A stretch of DNA of 64,000 bases. Source: Oceanisphaera avium. GTDB taxonomy: Bacteria > Pseudomonadota > Gammaproteobacteria > Enterobacterales > Aeromonadaceae. The position numbers were made by a program, and so were the translations under genes. Location: contig NZ_CP021376.1 in NCBI RefSeq assembly GCF_002157875.1, positions 1,791,501 through 1,855,500 on the forward strand. Reading direction: 5' to 3'. The notes beneath the pieces were generated by a model. That model worked only from the letters and a program-made list of their open reading frames with translations, was not told the DNA's origin and did not search any database. This document shows positions 1-9,416 of this stretch, piece by piece (the stretch's first letter is position 1; each line of letters starts with the position of its first letter).

Positions 1-59
1 TCTTGGCGAATAATTTCTGCATCTTCTGCCCCAAACTGGGCGTCATCTTTAATAGTCAT
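1..59 (-). CDS. nudF: ADP-ribose pyrophosphatase NudF, N-terminal fragment
   Basis: Only the first 19 codons are in the window; the gene runs off the left edge. The start is an ATG on the minus strand with an AAGGAG ribosome binding site just upstream. The residues FGAEDAEIIRQ resemble the E. coli NudF N-terminus (FGKNDVEIIARE), and nudF lies divergently next to tolC in E. coli, as here. NudF is a Nudix enzyme that hydrolyses ADP-ribose to AMP and ribose 5-phosphate. The Nudix box itself lies outside the window, so the call rests on this short match plus gene order. Confidence 0.6.
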   Translation of the reverse strand, partial: MTIKDDAQFGAEDAEIIRQ

Positions 60-109
60 AGCGACTCCTTCTTGACTTTTAAGCGGTAAATTTTAGACTA
101 ATGCTCCAA

Positions 110-129
110 ATGAATGAACGTTCATTCAT
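110..129. promoter_or_regulatory. 20-bp perfect palindrome, TetR-type operator candidate
   Basis: The arms ATGAATGAAC and GTTCATTCAT form an uninterrupted perfect palindrome in the nudF/tolC divergent intergenic region, 51 bp upstream of the nudF start and 163 bp upstream of tolC. Long palindromes of this form are typical operators for TetR/AcrR-family repressors, which often control efflux genes. The regulator is not in the window. Confidence 0.55.
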
Positions 130-292
130 AAAACGTTTTATATTTTAGTGACTGGGCTAAACTCTGAGTTAGGGAGTCATGAATAAGCTGCCTAACTCAG
201 AATACTGATGTTACTCTTACATTTATCCATATCAAACATCTAGCCTGCCCGCTCGGCTTCATGGCTTACCTGTTACATAAGGCAAAAAAATA

Positions 293-1597
293 ATGAAAAA
301 AACGCTATTATCGACCTTGATCTTGCTTAGCGTCGCAGGTCCTACCCACGCCGAAGACTTACTCGATATTTATCAGCAAGCCACCCAAAACGATCCTGTG
401 GTAAGAGAAGCTAAAGCGGTAAGAGATCAGGCATTTGAAAAAATAAACGAGTCACGCGCCCCGCTATTGCCGCAAGTTAATTTAAGTGCCGATGCAAATT
501 ACATTCAAAGCAGTCGAAGTGATCGCAACACCGCCGGCGCTAACTTAGGCTTAAGCCAAGCACTCTATCGCCGTTCGAGCTGGGTAAATCTAGATATTAG
601 CGAAAAGCTCGCCACCCAAGCCGATGTTAACTATAAACAAATACAACAAGATTTAATTCTGCGTGCTAGTCGTGCCTACTTTGATGTCCTCAATGCTGAA
701 GACGCCTTAAGCTTTGTGCAAGCCAATAAAGAAGCCCTTAATCGCCAGTTAGAACAAACCAAACAGCGTTTTGAAGTAGGGTTAAGTGCCATGACTGATG
801 TGCATGAAGCCCAAGCACAATATGACCAAGCCTTAGCAGAAGAAGTTAGCGCTGAAAACGAGGTTAATAACAGCAAAGAAGCGCTGCGCGAGCTAACCAA
901 CATGGGCTACGCCCAGCTTGATAAACTCAACACTGAGTCCTTTAGTCCAGAAAAATCCATTATTAATGCCGATGCATGGTTAGAGATAGCACTAGAGCAA
1001 AATTTAGAGCTGCATAAACAGCGCATTGCTAAAGACATTGCTAATGAACAAATTGATTTAGCCCGCTCCGGCTATCACCCCACCCTCGACTTAAAAGCGG
1101 GCTTGGGTAGTAATTATGTGGATTATAAAGACGCCAATGTCCCAGGTAACCAAGATGGCACCGTGAACGAGGGTACCATCGGCTTGTCTTTTAATTTACC
1201 GGTCTTTACCGGCGGCGCCACCAATTCCCAAGTTAAACAAGCGCAATTTAATTATGTGGCGGCCAGCGAACAACTGGAGCGCAGCTTTCGCTCGGTGAAA
1301 AGCCAAGTGTATTCTAATTATAATGATGTGGGCGCCGCCGCAGGCTCAGTGCGAGCCTTTGAGCAATTTGTTATCTCAGCCCAAAGTGCGCTCGATGCCA
1401 CTGAAGCCGGTTATGAAGTAGGGACGCGCACCATAGTTGATGTGCTCATTGCCACGCGCCAGCTTTATAACGCTAAGCAAAACCTAGCCTCGGCGCGCTA
1501 TAACTATATTATTAACCAGCTCGCACTAAGACAGGCGGCCGGCAATCTTACCGAGCAAGACTTAGTAGCCATTAATAGCGGCTTAATAAGAAAGTAA
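293..1597 (+). CDS. tolC: TolC outer membrane efflux channel
   Basis: Outer membrane exit duct for tripartite drug efflux pumps and type I secretion. The protein has 434 aa, shorter than E. coli TolC (about 490) because it lacks a long C-terminal tail. It starts with a clear signal peptide (residues 1-20, cleavage after THA) and the mature part opens with EDLLDIYQQA, the usual TolC N-terminus. Two outer membrane efflux repeats are visible (about 22-210 and 230-425), each with long coiled-coil helices; the second begins near the NLELHKQRIA stretch. Gene order with divergent nudF is as in E. coli. A palindrome upstream suggests repressor control, and a strong terminator follows the gene. Confidence 0.95.
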   Translation: MKKTLLSTLILLSVAGPTHAEDLLDIYQQATQNDPVVREAKAVRDQAFEKINESRAPLLPQVNLSADANYIQSSRSDRNTAGANLGLSQALYRRSSWVNLDISEKLATQADVNYKQIQQDLILRASRAYFDVLNAEDALSFVQANKEALNRQLEQTKQRFEVGLSAMTDVHEAQAQYDQALAEEVSAENEVNNSKEALRELTNMGYAQLDKLNTESFSPEKSIINADAWLEIALEQNLELHKQRIAKDIANEQIDLARSGYHPTLDLKAGLGSNYVDYKDANVPGNQDGTVNEGTIGLSFNLPVFTGGATNSQVKQAQFNYVAASEQLERSFRSVKSQVYSNYNDVGAAAGSVRAFEQFVISAQSALDATEAGYEVGTRTIVDVLIATRQLYNAKQNLASARYNYIINQLALRQAAGNLTEQDLVAINSGLIRK

Positions 1598-1623
1598 TTA
1601 AGCGCTATGCCCCAAAAATAATC

Positions 1624-1654
1624 AGCACCGCCTCAACAGAGGCGGTGCTTTTTT
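1624..1654 (+). terminator. Rho-independent terminator of tolC
   Basis: An 11-bp GC-rich stem (AGCACCGCCTC with GAGGCGGTGCT), a 4-base loop AACA and six T residues, 26 bp after the tolC stop. Confidence 0.9.
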
Positions 1655-1851
1655 AGCCTCTCAATCGCCCCCCAAGCTCGCTCAGTCTCTTTGTAAATCC
1701 CAACTCTCATTTTTTTCAAGATGCGAAGCTAAGCTGTTAATTTGGCATCTCGTAGCGCCACCACTTAGCTAACTGTTATTTGCCTATAAAGCACTAACAT
1801 CGCTAAATTTAAAACATCAAGAGCGCTAGTCCATTGTTATAAGGAGTGTAA

Positions 1852-2604
1852 ATGAACTCAGCATGGTCCGCGGCGTGGTGGGGCTTAGTCGGTGGTGGCG
1901 CTTTAGTGTTTGGAGCGGCAACGGGGTATTGGCTTAACGTGCCTAAGCGCGTCATTGCCGGCGTGATGGCTTTTGGCAGTGGCGTTTTAATCTCGGCATT
2001 ATCATTTGAGCTAATGGCCGCCGCTTTTAAGGGTGCAGGGATCACCGCTACTGCACTGGGCTTTTTGCTCGGTGCTGTTTGTTATGCCGCCGCTAATCGC
2101 CTGCTGGTTAGCTATGGCGCCAAGCATCGTAAACGCTCTGCAGATAAGCAACCCAGTGAAGCAGAGCAACCCGGCAGTGGCGCCGCCATTGCTATGGGTG
2201 CCTTGTTAGATGGCATACCTGAGTCGATAGTGATTGGCTTAAGCATATTACACGGTGGTGAGGTGAGTGTAGCGGTGGTGGTGGCTATCTTTTTATCTAA
2301 TATTCCAGAGGGGCTATCAAGCTCAGCAGGTATGAAAAAAGCCAAGCGCTCCGCTTACTTTATATTTGGGGTTTGGTCGGTAATAGCCGTGCTCTGTAGC
2401 CTAGCCGCCTTGGGTGGGTATGTGTTATTTGCACAAGTGTCACCCTTTGTTATTGGCCTAACTACGGCCATCGCAGCCGGAGCCATGCTCACTATGGTAG
2501 TCGATACTATGATCCCCGAAGCCTTTGCCAGTGCACATAACTGGACAGGCTTAATTGCCGTATTAGGTTATTTGATGTCTTTTTCTTTATCTATGCTGGG
2601 CTGA
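1852..2604 (+). CDS. ZIP-family metal transporter-like membrane protein
   Basis: Polytopic inner membrane protein of 250 aa that looks like the bacterial ZIP (zinc/iron permease) family, whose members carry divalent metal ions into the cytoplasm. Hydrophobic segments are separated by a charged loop at about residues 88-110 (KHRKRSADKQ), matching the long variable loop between TM3 and TM4. The two ZIP signature positions are present as DGIPES (120-125) and SNIPEG (149-154). The histidines that usually open these motifs in ZupT (HNFPEG, HNIPEG) are Asp and Ser here, so metal preference may differ. It stands alone; start ATG follows AAGGAG. Confidence 0.75.
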   Translation: MNSAWSAAWWGLVGGGALVFGAATGYWLNVPKRVIAGVMAFGSGVLISALSFELMAAAFKGAGITATALGFLLGAVCYAAANRLLVSYGAKHRKRSADKQPSEAEQPGSGAAIAMGALLDGIPESIVIGLSILHGGEVSVAVVVAIFLSNIPEGLSSSAGMKKAKRSAYFIFGVWSVIAVLCSLAALGGYVLFAQVSPFVIGLTTAIAAGAMLTMVVDTMIPEAFASAHNWTGLIAVLGYLMSFSLSMLG

Positions 2605-2620
2605 TAGACGTATTTTAAAT

Positions 2621-2647
2621 AAAAAAACCGAGCGCTGAGCTCGGTTT
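2621..2647. terminator. Bidirectional terminator between the ZIP gene and hldE
   Basis: The stem AAACCGAGC / GCTCGGTTT with a 5-base loop sits between the converging genes. Read on the minus strand, as the hldE terminator, it is followed by a run of seven T; the plus-strand T tract is weaker (TTTCCTTCTTT). Confidence 0.8.
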
Positions 2648-2674
2648 CCTTCTTTAGCGGTATTAGAAACTCTG

Positions 2675-4102
2675 TTAACCTCGAGTACGGATCGCTTGAA
2701 TAATGGCGGTGGTGGAGCAGCCTTCTTCAAAGTTCAGTACTTTAACTTCTCCGCCATTCGCAGTCACTTCCTCAAAGCCGGCAATCTCTTCGGGTTTATA
2801 ATCACCGCCTTTTACTAATACATCGGGCAAGGTTTCGCTAATTAAGCGCTGTGGGGTATCTTCAGCAAAGGGCACTACCCAGTCTACTGCGCCTAAACCG
2901 GCTAATACCGCCATGCGTCTATCTACGGTATTCACAGGACGACCCTCGCCTTTAAGCGCGCGCACTGAGGCATCGGTATTCACTGCCACCACTAAGCGAT
3001 CGCCTAGTTGGCGAGCATGGTTTAAGTAAGATACGTGGCCGGCATGCAAAATATCAAAGCAGCCATTGGTCATTACTATTTTTTCACCGCGGCGGCGTGC
3101 AGCTTCCATTACTTGCTTTAATTGCACCTCGGTAACCACCCCCATGCCCGACTCAGGCGTGCCATATAGCACATTAGCCAATTCAATCGCCGATACCGTA
3201 GAGGTGCCAAGCTTGCCCACCACGATACTGGCAGCCACGTTGGCTAAGGCACAGGCTTCATCTAAATGCAGCCCTGCGGCCAGTGCGGTGGCCAGCGTAG
3301 CAATGACGGTATCGCCCGCCCCTGTTACATCAAACACCTCATGAGCTTGGGCGGGCAAGTGTAACTCGTGCTCGTCGGCATGAATTAACGTCATGCCATG
3401 CTCTGAGCGGGTGACAAGCAGTGCTTTAAAGCCGAACTTTTTCATTAATTCGCGACCACGGCGCACTAAGTCTTGTTCATCTTGCACCTTGCCCACCACA
3501 GCTTCAAATTCGCTCATATTAGGAGTAAGCAAAGTAGCGCCGCGATATTTTTCAAAGTCGGATCCTTTAGGATCCACTAATACCGGCACTCCAGCGCGAT
3601 TAGCTTCTTGGATAAGTGCTTGGACTTGTGTGAGAGCACCTTTGGCGTAGTCTGATAAAATAAGCACCCCCGCCTGAGTCAAGGCGCTGCGCGTTTTTTC
3701 AGTTAGCGGCGCGGCGTCATCAGGCCCAAAGCTGTCTTCAAAGTCTAAGCGCAATAATTGCTGATTACGGCTCATTACCCGCAACTTAGTAATAGTAGGG
3801 TGGCTATTTAAGCGTACAAAATCACATTCCACGCCGACACCGTGCATTTTCTCATGTAGCGCGCGAGCGGCTTCATCGTTACCGGTTAACCCTAGTAGAC
3901 GCGCATTTGCGCCAAGGGCCGCGATATTAAGCGCCACGTTCGCCGCTCCCCCTGGGCGCTCCTCGTTATGCTCAACTTTTACGATAGGCACAGGTGCTTC
4001 TGGAGAAATACGTTGAGTAGGGCCAGACCAGTAGCGGTCTAGCATCACATCGCCAACAACTAGCACCTTGGCATGATCGAATTCCGGTAACTTGATTTTC
4101 AT
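2675..4102 (-). CDS. hldE: Bifunctional heptose 7-phosphate kinase / heptose 1-phosphate adenylyltransferase
   Basis: Makes ADP-D-glycero-heptose for the LPS inner core, in the cytoplasm. The N-terminal PfkB-type sugar kinase domain (about 1-315) carries the [11 protein letters not shown] region and the catalytic VTGAGDT motif. The C-terminal nucleotidyltransferase domain (about 340-475) has [12 protein letters not shown] with the HxGH signature, followed by VKGGDY. At 475 aa it is close to E. coli HldE (477 aa). An upstream in-frame GTG at 4120 exists, but the ATG at 4102 matches the E. coli N-terminus (MKVTLPEF) and has AAGAG at a suitable distance. In E. coli hldE is co-transcribed with glnE and ygiF; here lpxL has been inserted in the opposite orientation between them. 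Confidence 0.96.
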   Translation of the reverse strand: MKIKLPEFDHAKVLVVGDVMLDRYWSGPTQRISPEAPVPIVKVEHNEERPGGAANVALNIAALGANARLLGLTGNDEAARALHEKMHGVGVECDFVRLNSHPTITKLRVMSRNQQLLRLDFEDSFGPDDAAPLTEKTRSALTQAGVLILSDYAKGALTQVQALIQEANRAGVPVLVDPKGSDFEKYRGATLLTPNMSEFEAVVGKVQDEQDLVRRGRELMKKFGFKALLVTRSEHGMTLIHADEHELHLPAQAHEVFDVTGAGDTVIATLATALAAGLHLDEACALANVAASIVVGKLGTSTVSAIELANVLYGTPESGMGVVTEVQLKQVMEAARRRGEKIVMTNGCFDILHAGHVSYLNHARQLGDRLVVAVNTDASVRALKGEGRPVNTVDRRMAVLAGLGAVDWVVPFAEDTPQRLISETLPDVLVKGGDYKPEEIAGFEEVTANGGEVKVLNFEEGCSTTAIIQAIRTRG

Positions 4103-4254
4103 GGTCTGACTCTTTTGCACAGGAAAGGGGAAATCTTATCATAAACCCTCTTAAAACATAGCGCCCCGCCTAGCCGCTAGCGGGTGTATTAGTGGTCTTT
4201 GGTGTCGAAGTTAATTAGAATTCCTACATTCACTGTTCACGGCGATCACTGTTT

Positions 4255-5184
4255 ATGGCTTTGCAACCTGCTTTCCAAGCGTCCTTTTCCTTAGCGCTAC
4301 TTCATCCTCGTTATCTGGCTAATTGGTTAGGCTTAAGTCTGTTATGGCTATTAGTCACTTTTTTGCCTTGGCGCGCGCAAATGGCTATAGGCAGAGGTTT
4401 AGGTCGCCTATCGATGCGAGTATTAGGCTCGCGGGTAAAGATTGCTCAGCGAAATTTAGCCTTGGCTTTACCCGAGCTTGACCAAGCTGAACGCGAGCGC
4501 CTACTGATTGCTAACTTTGAAAGCGTGGGCTGTGCAGTATTTGAAACTGGTATGGCCTGGTTTTGGCCCGATTGGCGAATGCGAGCACTCACTCGCATGG
4601 AAGGCACCGAGCATGTGGATGCGGCCGTTAACCAAGGTCAAGGCATGCTGTTATTGTCGGCACACTTTTTAACGCTGGAGCTTAACGCTCGCCAATTTGG
4701 TCTCTATCGCCCAGGCGTTGGGGTGTATCGGCCTAATACCAATGCGGTATTAGAATATGCCCAAGTGAGTGGCCGCTGTCGCTCTAATAAATACTTAGTG
4801 GATCGGCTCAATATTAAAGGCATGCTTAAGGCATTGCGCCAAGGCGATGCGCTTTGGTACGCACCAGACCATGATTATGGTAGTCATGCCAGCGTTTTCG
4901 TGCCCTTTTTTGCCGTAGAGCAGGCCGCCACTATTACCGGTACTGCCACCTTGGCTCGCGTTAAAAAAACCGTGACCTTGCCTTGCTTTACTGTTCGTGA
5001 AGCAAATGGCTATCGCCTATTAATTCAAGCACCTATGGCCAACTTTCCGATTGGTGATGATAGACAAGATGCCATGGCAAGCAATCAAGTCATTGAAGCG
5101 GCTATTCGCTTAGCGCCAGAGCAATATATGTGGTTGCACCGACGCTTTAAAACCACGCCCGAGGGCGTAGCGTATCGCTATTAA
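4255..5184 (+). CDS. lpxL: Kdo2-lipid IVA lauroyltransferase
   Basis: Inner membrane lysophospholipid-type acyltransferase that adds a secondary acyl chain to Kdo2-lipid IVA late in lipid A synthesis. The 309 aa match E. coli LpxL (306 aa) along their length, including LLHPRY near the N-terminus, FESVG and ETGMAWFWPD, the catalytic HX4E site (H137, E142), WYAPDHDYG and the C-terminal APEQYMWLHRRFKT. One N-terminal membrane segment (about 21-40). The gene lies alone between hldE and glnE, both on the other strand. Lpx paralogues that prefer other acyl chains (LpxM, LpxP) are possible, but the motifs fit LpxL/LpxP best. Confidence 0.9.
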   Translation: MALQPAFQASFSLALLHPRYLANWLGLSLLWLLVTFLPWRAQMAIGRGLGRLSMRVLGSRVKIAQRNLALALPELDQAERERLLIANFESVGCAVFETGMAWFWPDWRMRALTRMEGTEHVDAAVNQGQGMLLLSAHFLTLELNARQFGLYRPGVGVYRPNTNAVLEYAQVSGRCRSNKYLVDRLNIKGMLKALRQGDALWYAPDHDYGSHASVFVPFFAVEQAATITGTATLARVKKTVTLPCFTVREANGYRLLIQAPMANFPIGDDRQDAMASNQVIEAAIRLAPEQYMWLHRRFKTTPEGVAYRY

Positions 5185-5239
5185 AAGCCGTGATACGCTG
5201 TCCGTCACATAAAACTGTACGTTCTATGTAACACTGTCC

Positions 5240-5310
5240 TGCTGAACTTGATTCAGCATCTTGTACGTATGATAGATAATTCCAAATAAGATCCTGATTG
5301 CCATCAGGAT
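5240..5310. repeat. Pair of small intergenic hairpins
   Basis: Two inverted repeats lie between convergent lpxL and glnE: TGCTGAA / TTCAGCA with a 5-base loop (5240-5258) and ATCCTGAT / ATCAGGAT with a 4-base loop (5291-5310). The wording (CCTGCTGAACTTGATTCAGCATCTTG) resembles widespread short intergenic repeat units of bacteria. Neither is followed by a strong T run, so they are poor terminators. Confidence 0.5.
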
Positions 5311-5369
5311 GACAGCGTACTCATGGCGATCATGCGATTTTTATTTAACGTACGGCTTAAAGCTTGCGC

Positions 5370-8240
5370 TTACGGCTGTGTCTTGAGCCATTTTTGCCAA
5401 CTGGCGATCACCCACTCTCTTTGTGTCAGCAACTCGCTATCGGGCACTCGACTTGGCTCATCCAATAAACTTAAACGGTGCCCGCGGTTGCGAATAGCAC
5501 AATACGCGCTTTTAAGACGCTCGGCCTCTTGTTCACCTAACAAGTCGACCGCCACCGCAGCGTCTAAAATACGGATATTGTCCGACCAGCGCGTAAGCGC
5601 TTGAGTATATTGATGAGCCCAAGCCAACACTAAGTATTGCGTTAAAAACTCAATATCCACTAAGCCACCGGGTGATTGCTTTAAATCAAATTCGCCCGCT
5701 TGGCCTTTTATTAAATGTGCTCGCATTCGCTCGCGCATCTTCAGCACCTCTTGGGTAAGTGAGGTACAGTCGCGCGGCTGACTCAGTATTTGTTGGCGAA
5801 TATTAATAAAGTCTTGTTTTAATGCCGCATCACCCACAATAAAGCGACTGCGTACTAAGGCTTGCTGCTCCCACACCCAAGCTTGATGTTGTAAATACTG
5901 CTGATAGGCATCGAGGGGGATAACCATTAAACCCGACTCGCCACTGGGGCGCAGTCGCATATCTAGCTCATACAAGACGCCACTGGCGGTGCGAGTATTA
6001 AATAAATGAATAATGCGCTGCGCTAAGCGCAAATAAAACTGGCGCACATCTACCGGTTTAGCACCATTGGTTTGGCCTTCAATACCTGATTGCTGCACAA
6101 AGACTAAATCTAGATCTGAGCTATATGCCAGCTCTATCCCGCCTAGCTTACCGTAGGCCACCACGCCAAAGCCGCGCTCTGTACTATGCGCCAAGCAGGT
6201 GGGCACACCGTGGCGGGCGCTAATTTGCAACCATGCTTGATTCACAACTTCTTCTACTATGGCTTCGGCTAACCACGTTAAGTGATCGCTAACTTGCATT
6301 AAAGGTAAGGTACCGGCGATATCAGCGGCGGCAATGCGCAGCAATTGAATTTGCTTAAATTGGCGCAGCGCCTCCATTTGTTGCTCTACGTCTTCTTCTG
6401 GCACCCGTAATAAAAACTGGCGCAATTCACTTTGATAGCTTGCTAATGGAATTGGCTCATAGAGCGTTTGGGGTAACAACAGCTCGTCTAAAAGAATAGG
6501 AAAACGCGCCAATTGTTCAGCGACCAAGGAGCTGGCTTCACAAAGACGTAATAGTTGTTTTAAGGCACCGGCATTTTCTACTAATAGTTGTAAATAAGCA
6601 GAGCGCGTCACTATATGTAATAAAATATGCTGCACCCGCGCAAACAGTCGATTCGGCGTAGCACTGTGATGAATTTTCTCTAGTAACACCGGCATCAGTT
6701 TATCAAGGGCTTGGCGCCCTTGTGGGCCCATGGCGCGCCTTGGATATTCCGCTTTAAAACTTAATAATTCGTTTGCTAAGTTTTGCGCCTTAAGCGCGCT
6801 TAATCCTTGTGCTTCTAATAACGGGCAAAGCTCAGCCGCACTGAGCTCGGTTTGCCAAATATCAAACCAAATTTGCGCCGCGTCCTCTTCTTCTGCTTCA
6901 GCGTTATCACCAATCAAGCCTTTAAACTGGCGATGCACTTGGTGCATGGTGGCTTGAATAGCCTGATAGCAGTCTTCCCAACGGTCGTAGCCGAGCAACC
7001 ACGTTAAGCGCGTTTGATCGCGCTCCTCTTGAGGTAAGGTTTGGGTTTGTTGATCATCAAAGGCCTGTAAAAAATTTTCTACGCGACGTAAAAAACGATA
7101 ACTTTGATGAAGTTGCTCGGCATCCGCTATGGATAAATCACCAAGCTGAGTAATGGCCGCCAATGCACTGGGGAGGTGGCGCACTTGTAATGAGGGCTCC
7201 CGCCCGCCTCGGATCAGTTGAAAGACTTGGGTAATAAATTCAATTTCACGAATGCCACCGCCACCTAATTTAATATTATCTTGCAGCCCTTTGCGACGAA
7301 CCTCAGCGGCAATCATGGCTTTCATTTGGCGCAAAGAATCAATTACGCCAAAGTCGATATAACGACGAAAGACAAAGGGTCTAAGCATGGCGCGTAACTG
7401 ATCACTATATTGGCCCTCCCCATTTATAATACGCGCCTTAACCATGGCGTAGCGCTCCCAGGTGCGGCCATGATTTTGGTAGTATTCCTCCATGGCATTA
7501 AAGCTCACCGCCAAGGGGCCTGAATCACCAAAGGGGCGCAGGCGCATATCCACGCGATACACTTGGCCATCTACCGTGGTTTGGTGCAAGGCATTAACCA
7601 GCTTTTGACCTAAGCGAATAAAAAACTGCTGATTGGCGAGCTCGCGGCGCCCGCCTTGAGTTACGCCGTTATGAGGAAAGGTAAAGATAAGGTCGATATC
7701 AGAGGAAAAATTTAACTCACGCCCACCCAGTTTGCCCATGCCAACAATTAACAAGGGCACCGCTCTACCTTGGCTGTCAGTCGGTGTGCCAATCTCGGCA
7801 CAGAGTTTTTTATAATACCAGCGATACGCAGCCAAGATCAGCGCGTCCGCTAAGGCCGAAATATGTTCAAAGCTTTCTTCAACGCTCGCACCGAGCAGCA
7901 TTTCACGCCAAGCAATTAATAGCAGTTGCTGATGGCGAAATTGCCGTAAGATACGCAGCAGCTGAGGCTCATTATCGACGTTATCTAGTAAGTCGGCTAA
8001 TAAAGGCGCAAAAGTGGCGGCTCGCTGAGCATTTTCCAGATCATGATGTTCATCAAATTGCTGCGCCAATATGGGTTGCTGACACAAAGTGTGCGCCGCA
8101 AAGTCGCTGCAAGCGAAGAGCTGCTTTAGTTGCGCTACCCGCTGTGAAGATAAGGTAGCGGCGATATCAGGCGCACGCTCTAAAAAACGCGACCAGTGGT
8201 GTTCGCCTTGCTGTTGCAACAAGCGTGGCATTGCTAGCAT
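5370..8240 (-). CDS. glnE: Bifunctional glutamine synthetase adenylyltransferase/deadenylase
   Basis: Adjusts glutamine synthetase activity by adding or removing AMP in response to PII and glutamine. At 956 aa it matches E. coli GlnE (946 aa). Both nucleotidyltransferase domains keep their signature: GMGKLGGRELNFSSDIDL in the N-terminal deadenylase half (about residue 167) and AYGKLGGIELAYSSDLDL in the C-terminal adenylyltransferase half (about residue 705), each followed by a MRLRP motif. The gene follows ygiF on the same strand with a 46-bp gap, as in E. coli, so the two are probably co-transcribed. Confidence 0.97.
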   Translation of the reverse strand: MLAMPRLLQQQGEHHWSRFLERAPDIAATLSSQRVAQLKQLFACSDFAAHTLCQQPILAQQFDEHHDLENAQRAATFAPLLADLLDNVDNEPQLLRILRQFRHQQLLLIAWREMLLGASVEESFEHISALADALILAAYRWYYKKLCAEIGTPTDSQGRAVPLLIVGMGKLGGRELNFSSDIDLIFTFPHNGVTQGGRRELANQQFFIRLGQKLVNALHQTTVDGQVYRVDMRLRPFGDSGPLAVSFNAMEEYYQNHGRTWERYAMVKARIINGEGQYSDQLRAMLRPFVFRRYIDFGVIDSLRQMKAMIAAEVRRKGLQDNIKLGGGGIREIEFITQVFQLIRGGREPSLQVRHLPSALAAITQLGDLSIADAEQLHQSYRFLRRVENFLQAFDDQQTQTLPQEERDQTRLTWLLGYDRWEDCYQAIQATMHQVHRQFKGLIGDNAEAEEEDAAQIWFDIWQTELSAAELCPLLEAQGLSALKAQNLANELLSFKAEYPRRAMGPQGRQALDKLMPVLLEKIHHSATPNRLFARVQHILLHIVTRSAYLQLLVENAGALKQLLRLCEASSLVAEQLARFPILLDELLLPQTLYEPIPLASYQSELRQFLLRVPEEDVEQQMEALRQFKQIQLLRIAAADIAGTLPLMQVSDHLTWLAEAIVEEVVNQAWLQISARHGVPTCLAHSTERGFGVVAYGKLGGIELAYSSDLDLVFVQQSGIEGQTNGAKPVDVRQFYLRLAQRIIHLFNTRTASGVLYELDMRLRPSGESGLMVIPLDAYQQYLQHQAWVWEQQALVRSRFIVGDAALKQDFINIRQQILSQPRDCTSLTQEVLKMRERMRAHLIKGQAGEFDLKQSPGGLVDIEFLTQYLVLAWAHQYTQALTRWSDNIRILDAAVAVDLLGEQEAERLKSAYCAIRNRGHRLSLLDEPSRVPDSELLTQREWVIASWQKWLKTQP

Positions 8241-8286
8241 GAAAATATCCTTAACGCTTAATCATATTCAATAACAGCCCTAGCTC

Positions 8287-9249
8287 TTAGCCTACTGCGG
8301 TTTGATTATATAAGTACTCGCTTAGCGCTAGCATTAAGTGCGCATAACGGGCGCTCTCACTCAAGGCCGTTAGTGCTTGTGCCTTAGCTAGCTTATTTTG
8401 TAGCCATAAAAGCTCATCTAAGAAGGCGCTGTGTTGCAAAGCAACCAGAGCCTGGTGTACCCACTGCACAGCCAGCCGCCACTGGTTAAGCCACGCTGAG
8501 TCTGGACTGTCTAATGCATTTTCCTGCCAACCTTGCTCATGATATTGCCAATGTTTAATGGCTTGGTTAAGCGATTTTAGCAATTCCTCACGGGTATCAG
8601 GTATGGCTGCTAGCGGGTAAGTGTTGGGTAAGAGCGGCGGCGCTAATTTAGCGAGTCGATAACCGCGCTGGGCTTTAGATACATCACTTAAGCGCAACCC
8701 ATCCAAGGTGGCTAACTGCTTAGCTAAGGCAAATACCTGAGCCACGTCGCCACTCACTAACTCCAGCTCCAGCTCTTGGATGGGCTGGGGCTCGGCGTTG
8801 GCCGCCTTCACCTCTCCCACATCGAGTGCTAGCTCAATTTGAGTATGATGATAGTTAATTAGCCAGCGTTGGCGCATAAAGTCAGTACTAAAGAGCGGAG
8901 CTAACTGAGCTTGAATAAGCGCAGGCTTCACATCGGGCGGCCAAACAGTACGAGCAAAGGCACCGAGTTCAGGCCAAGGCGTAGCGAGGGCAAGATTATA
9001 CTCAGGCCTTTGGTGTAAGCCGCCTACTTGGTGGCCGGCAAATTTAAGTGTTTGCTCTAGCTGGCCGTTTTGCTCTCGAATACGCAAGCCTGCTTTTAAG
9101 GCACTTAAGTCAAGATTAGGCGTATCGAAATAGGTATTACTCAAAAAGGTGTGATCGTGCTGGCAAACCTCAAACTGCATCAATTGTTCAGCCAAAAGCG
9201 CCATTCGCTTCGCTGAGACCAGAAATTTTAGCTCTATTTCAGTATTCAT
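8287..9249 (-). CDS. ygiF: CYTH-domain inorganic triphosphatase, shortened C-terminus
   Basis: CYTH enzymes hydrolyse triphosphate in a tunnel lined with acidic and basic residues. The N-terminal ExExK signature is present as E4, E6 and K8 (EIELK), and LELELVSGD and KAQRGYRLA fit the distal CYTH strands. E. coli YgiF has 433 aa with a CHAD domain after CYTH. This protein has 320 aa: the CYTH domain (about 1-200) is followed by only about 110 helical residues, so the CHAD part is roughly halved. Upstream of glnE as in E. coli. Start ATG is the only one that keeps ExExK at the N-terminus. Confidence 0.88.
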   Translation of the reverse strand: MNTEIELKFLVSAKRMALLAEQLMQFEVCQHDHTFLSNTYFDTPNLDLSALKAGLRIREQNGQLEQTLKFAGHQVGGLHQRPEYNLALATPWPELGAFARTVWPPDVKPALIQAQLAPLFSTDFMRQRWLINYHHTQIELALDVGEVKAANAEPQPIQELELELVSGDVAQVFALAKQLATLDGLRLSDVSKAQRGYRLAKLAPPLLPNTYPLAAIPDTREELLKSLNQAIKHWQYHEQGWQENALDSPDSAWLNQWRLAVQWVHQALVALQHSAFLDELLWLQNKLAKAQALTALSESARYAHLMLALSEYLYNQTAVG

Positions 9250-9416
9250 AGGCGCTTTCTACATTTCCAACTGTCTGATTTAGCATGTGAAAAATAAATA
9301 ACAAGAGACAAAATCAAGAGTTTTATTAAAAAGGCTGTTTTCTTGCCTTTATAGTTAAGTTACCATTCGCGCCACTTTATTGTATCGAGTGTTTTTTCAC
9401 CGACACAGGGTTGGCC

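Noticed and set aside
7784..8158. A 124-codon plus-strand frame
   Set aside because: It is antisense to the start of glnE; the protein resembles nothing and has biased composition typical of a shadow frame.
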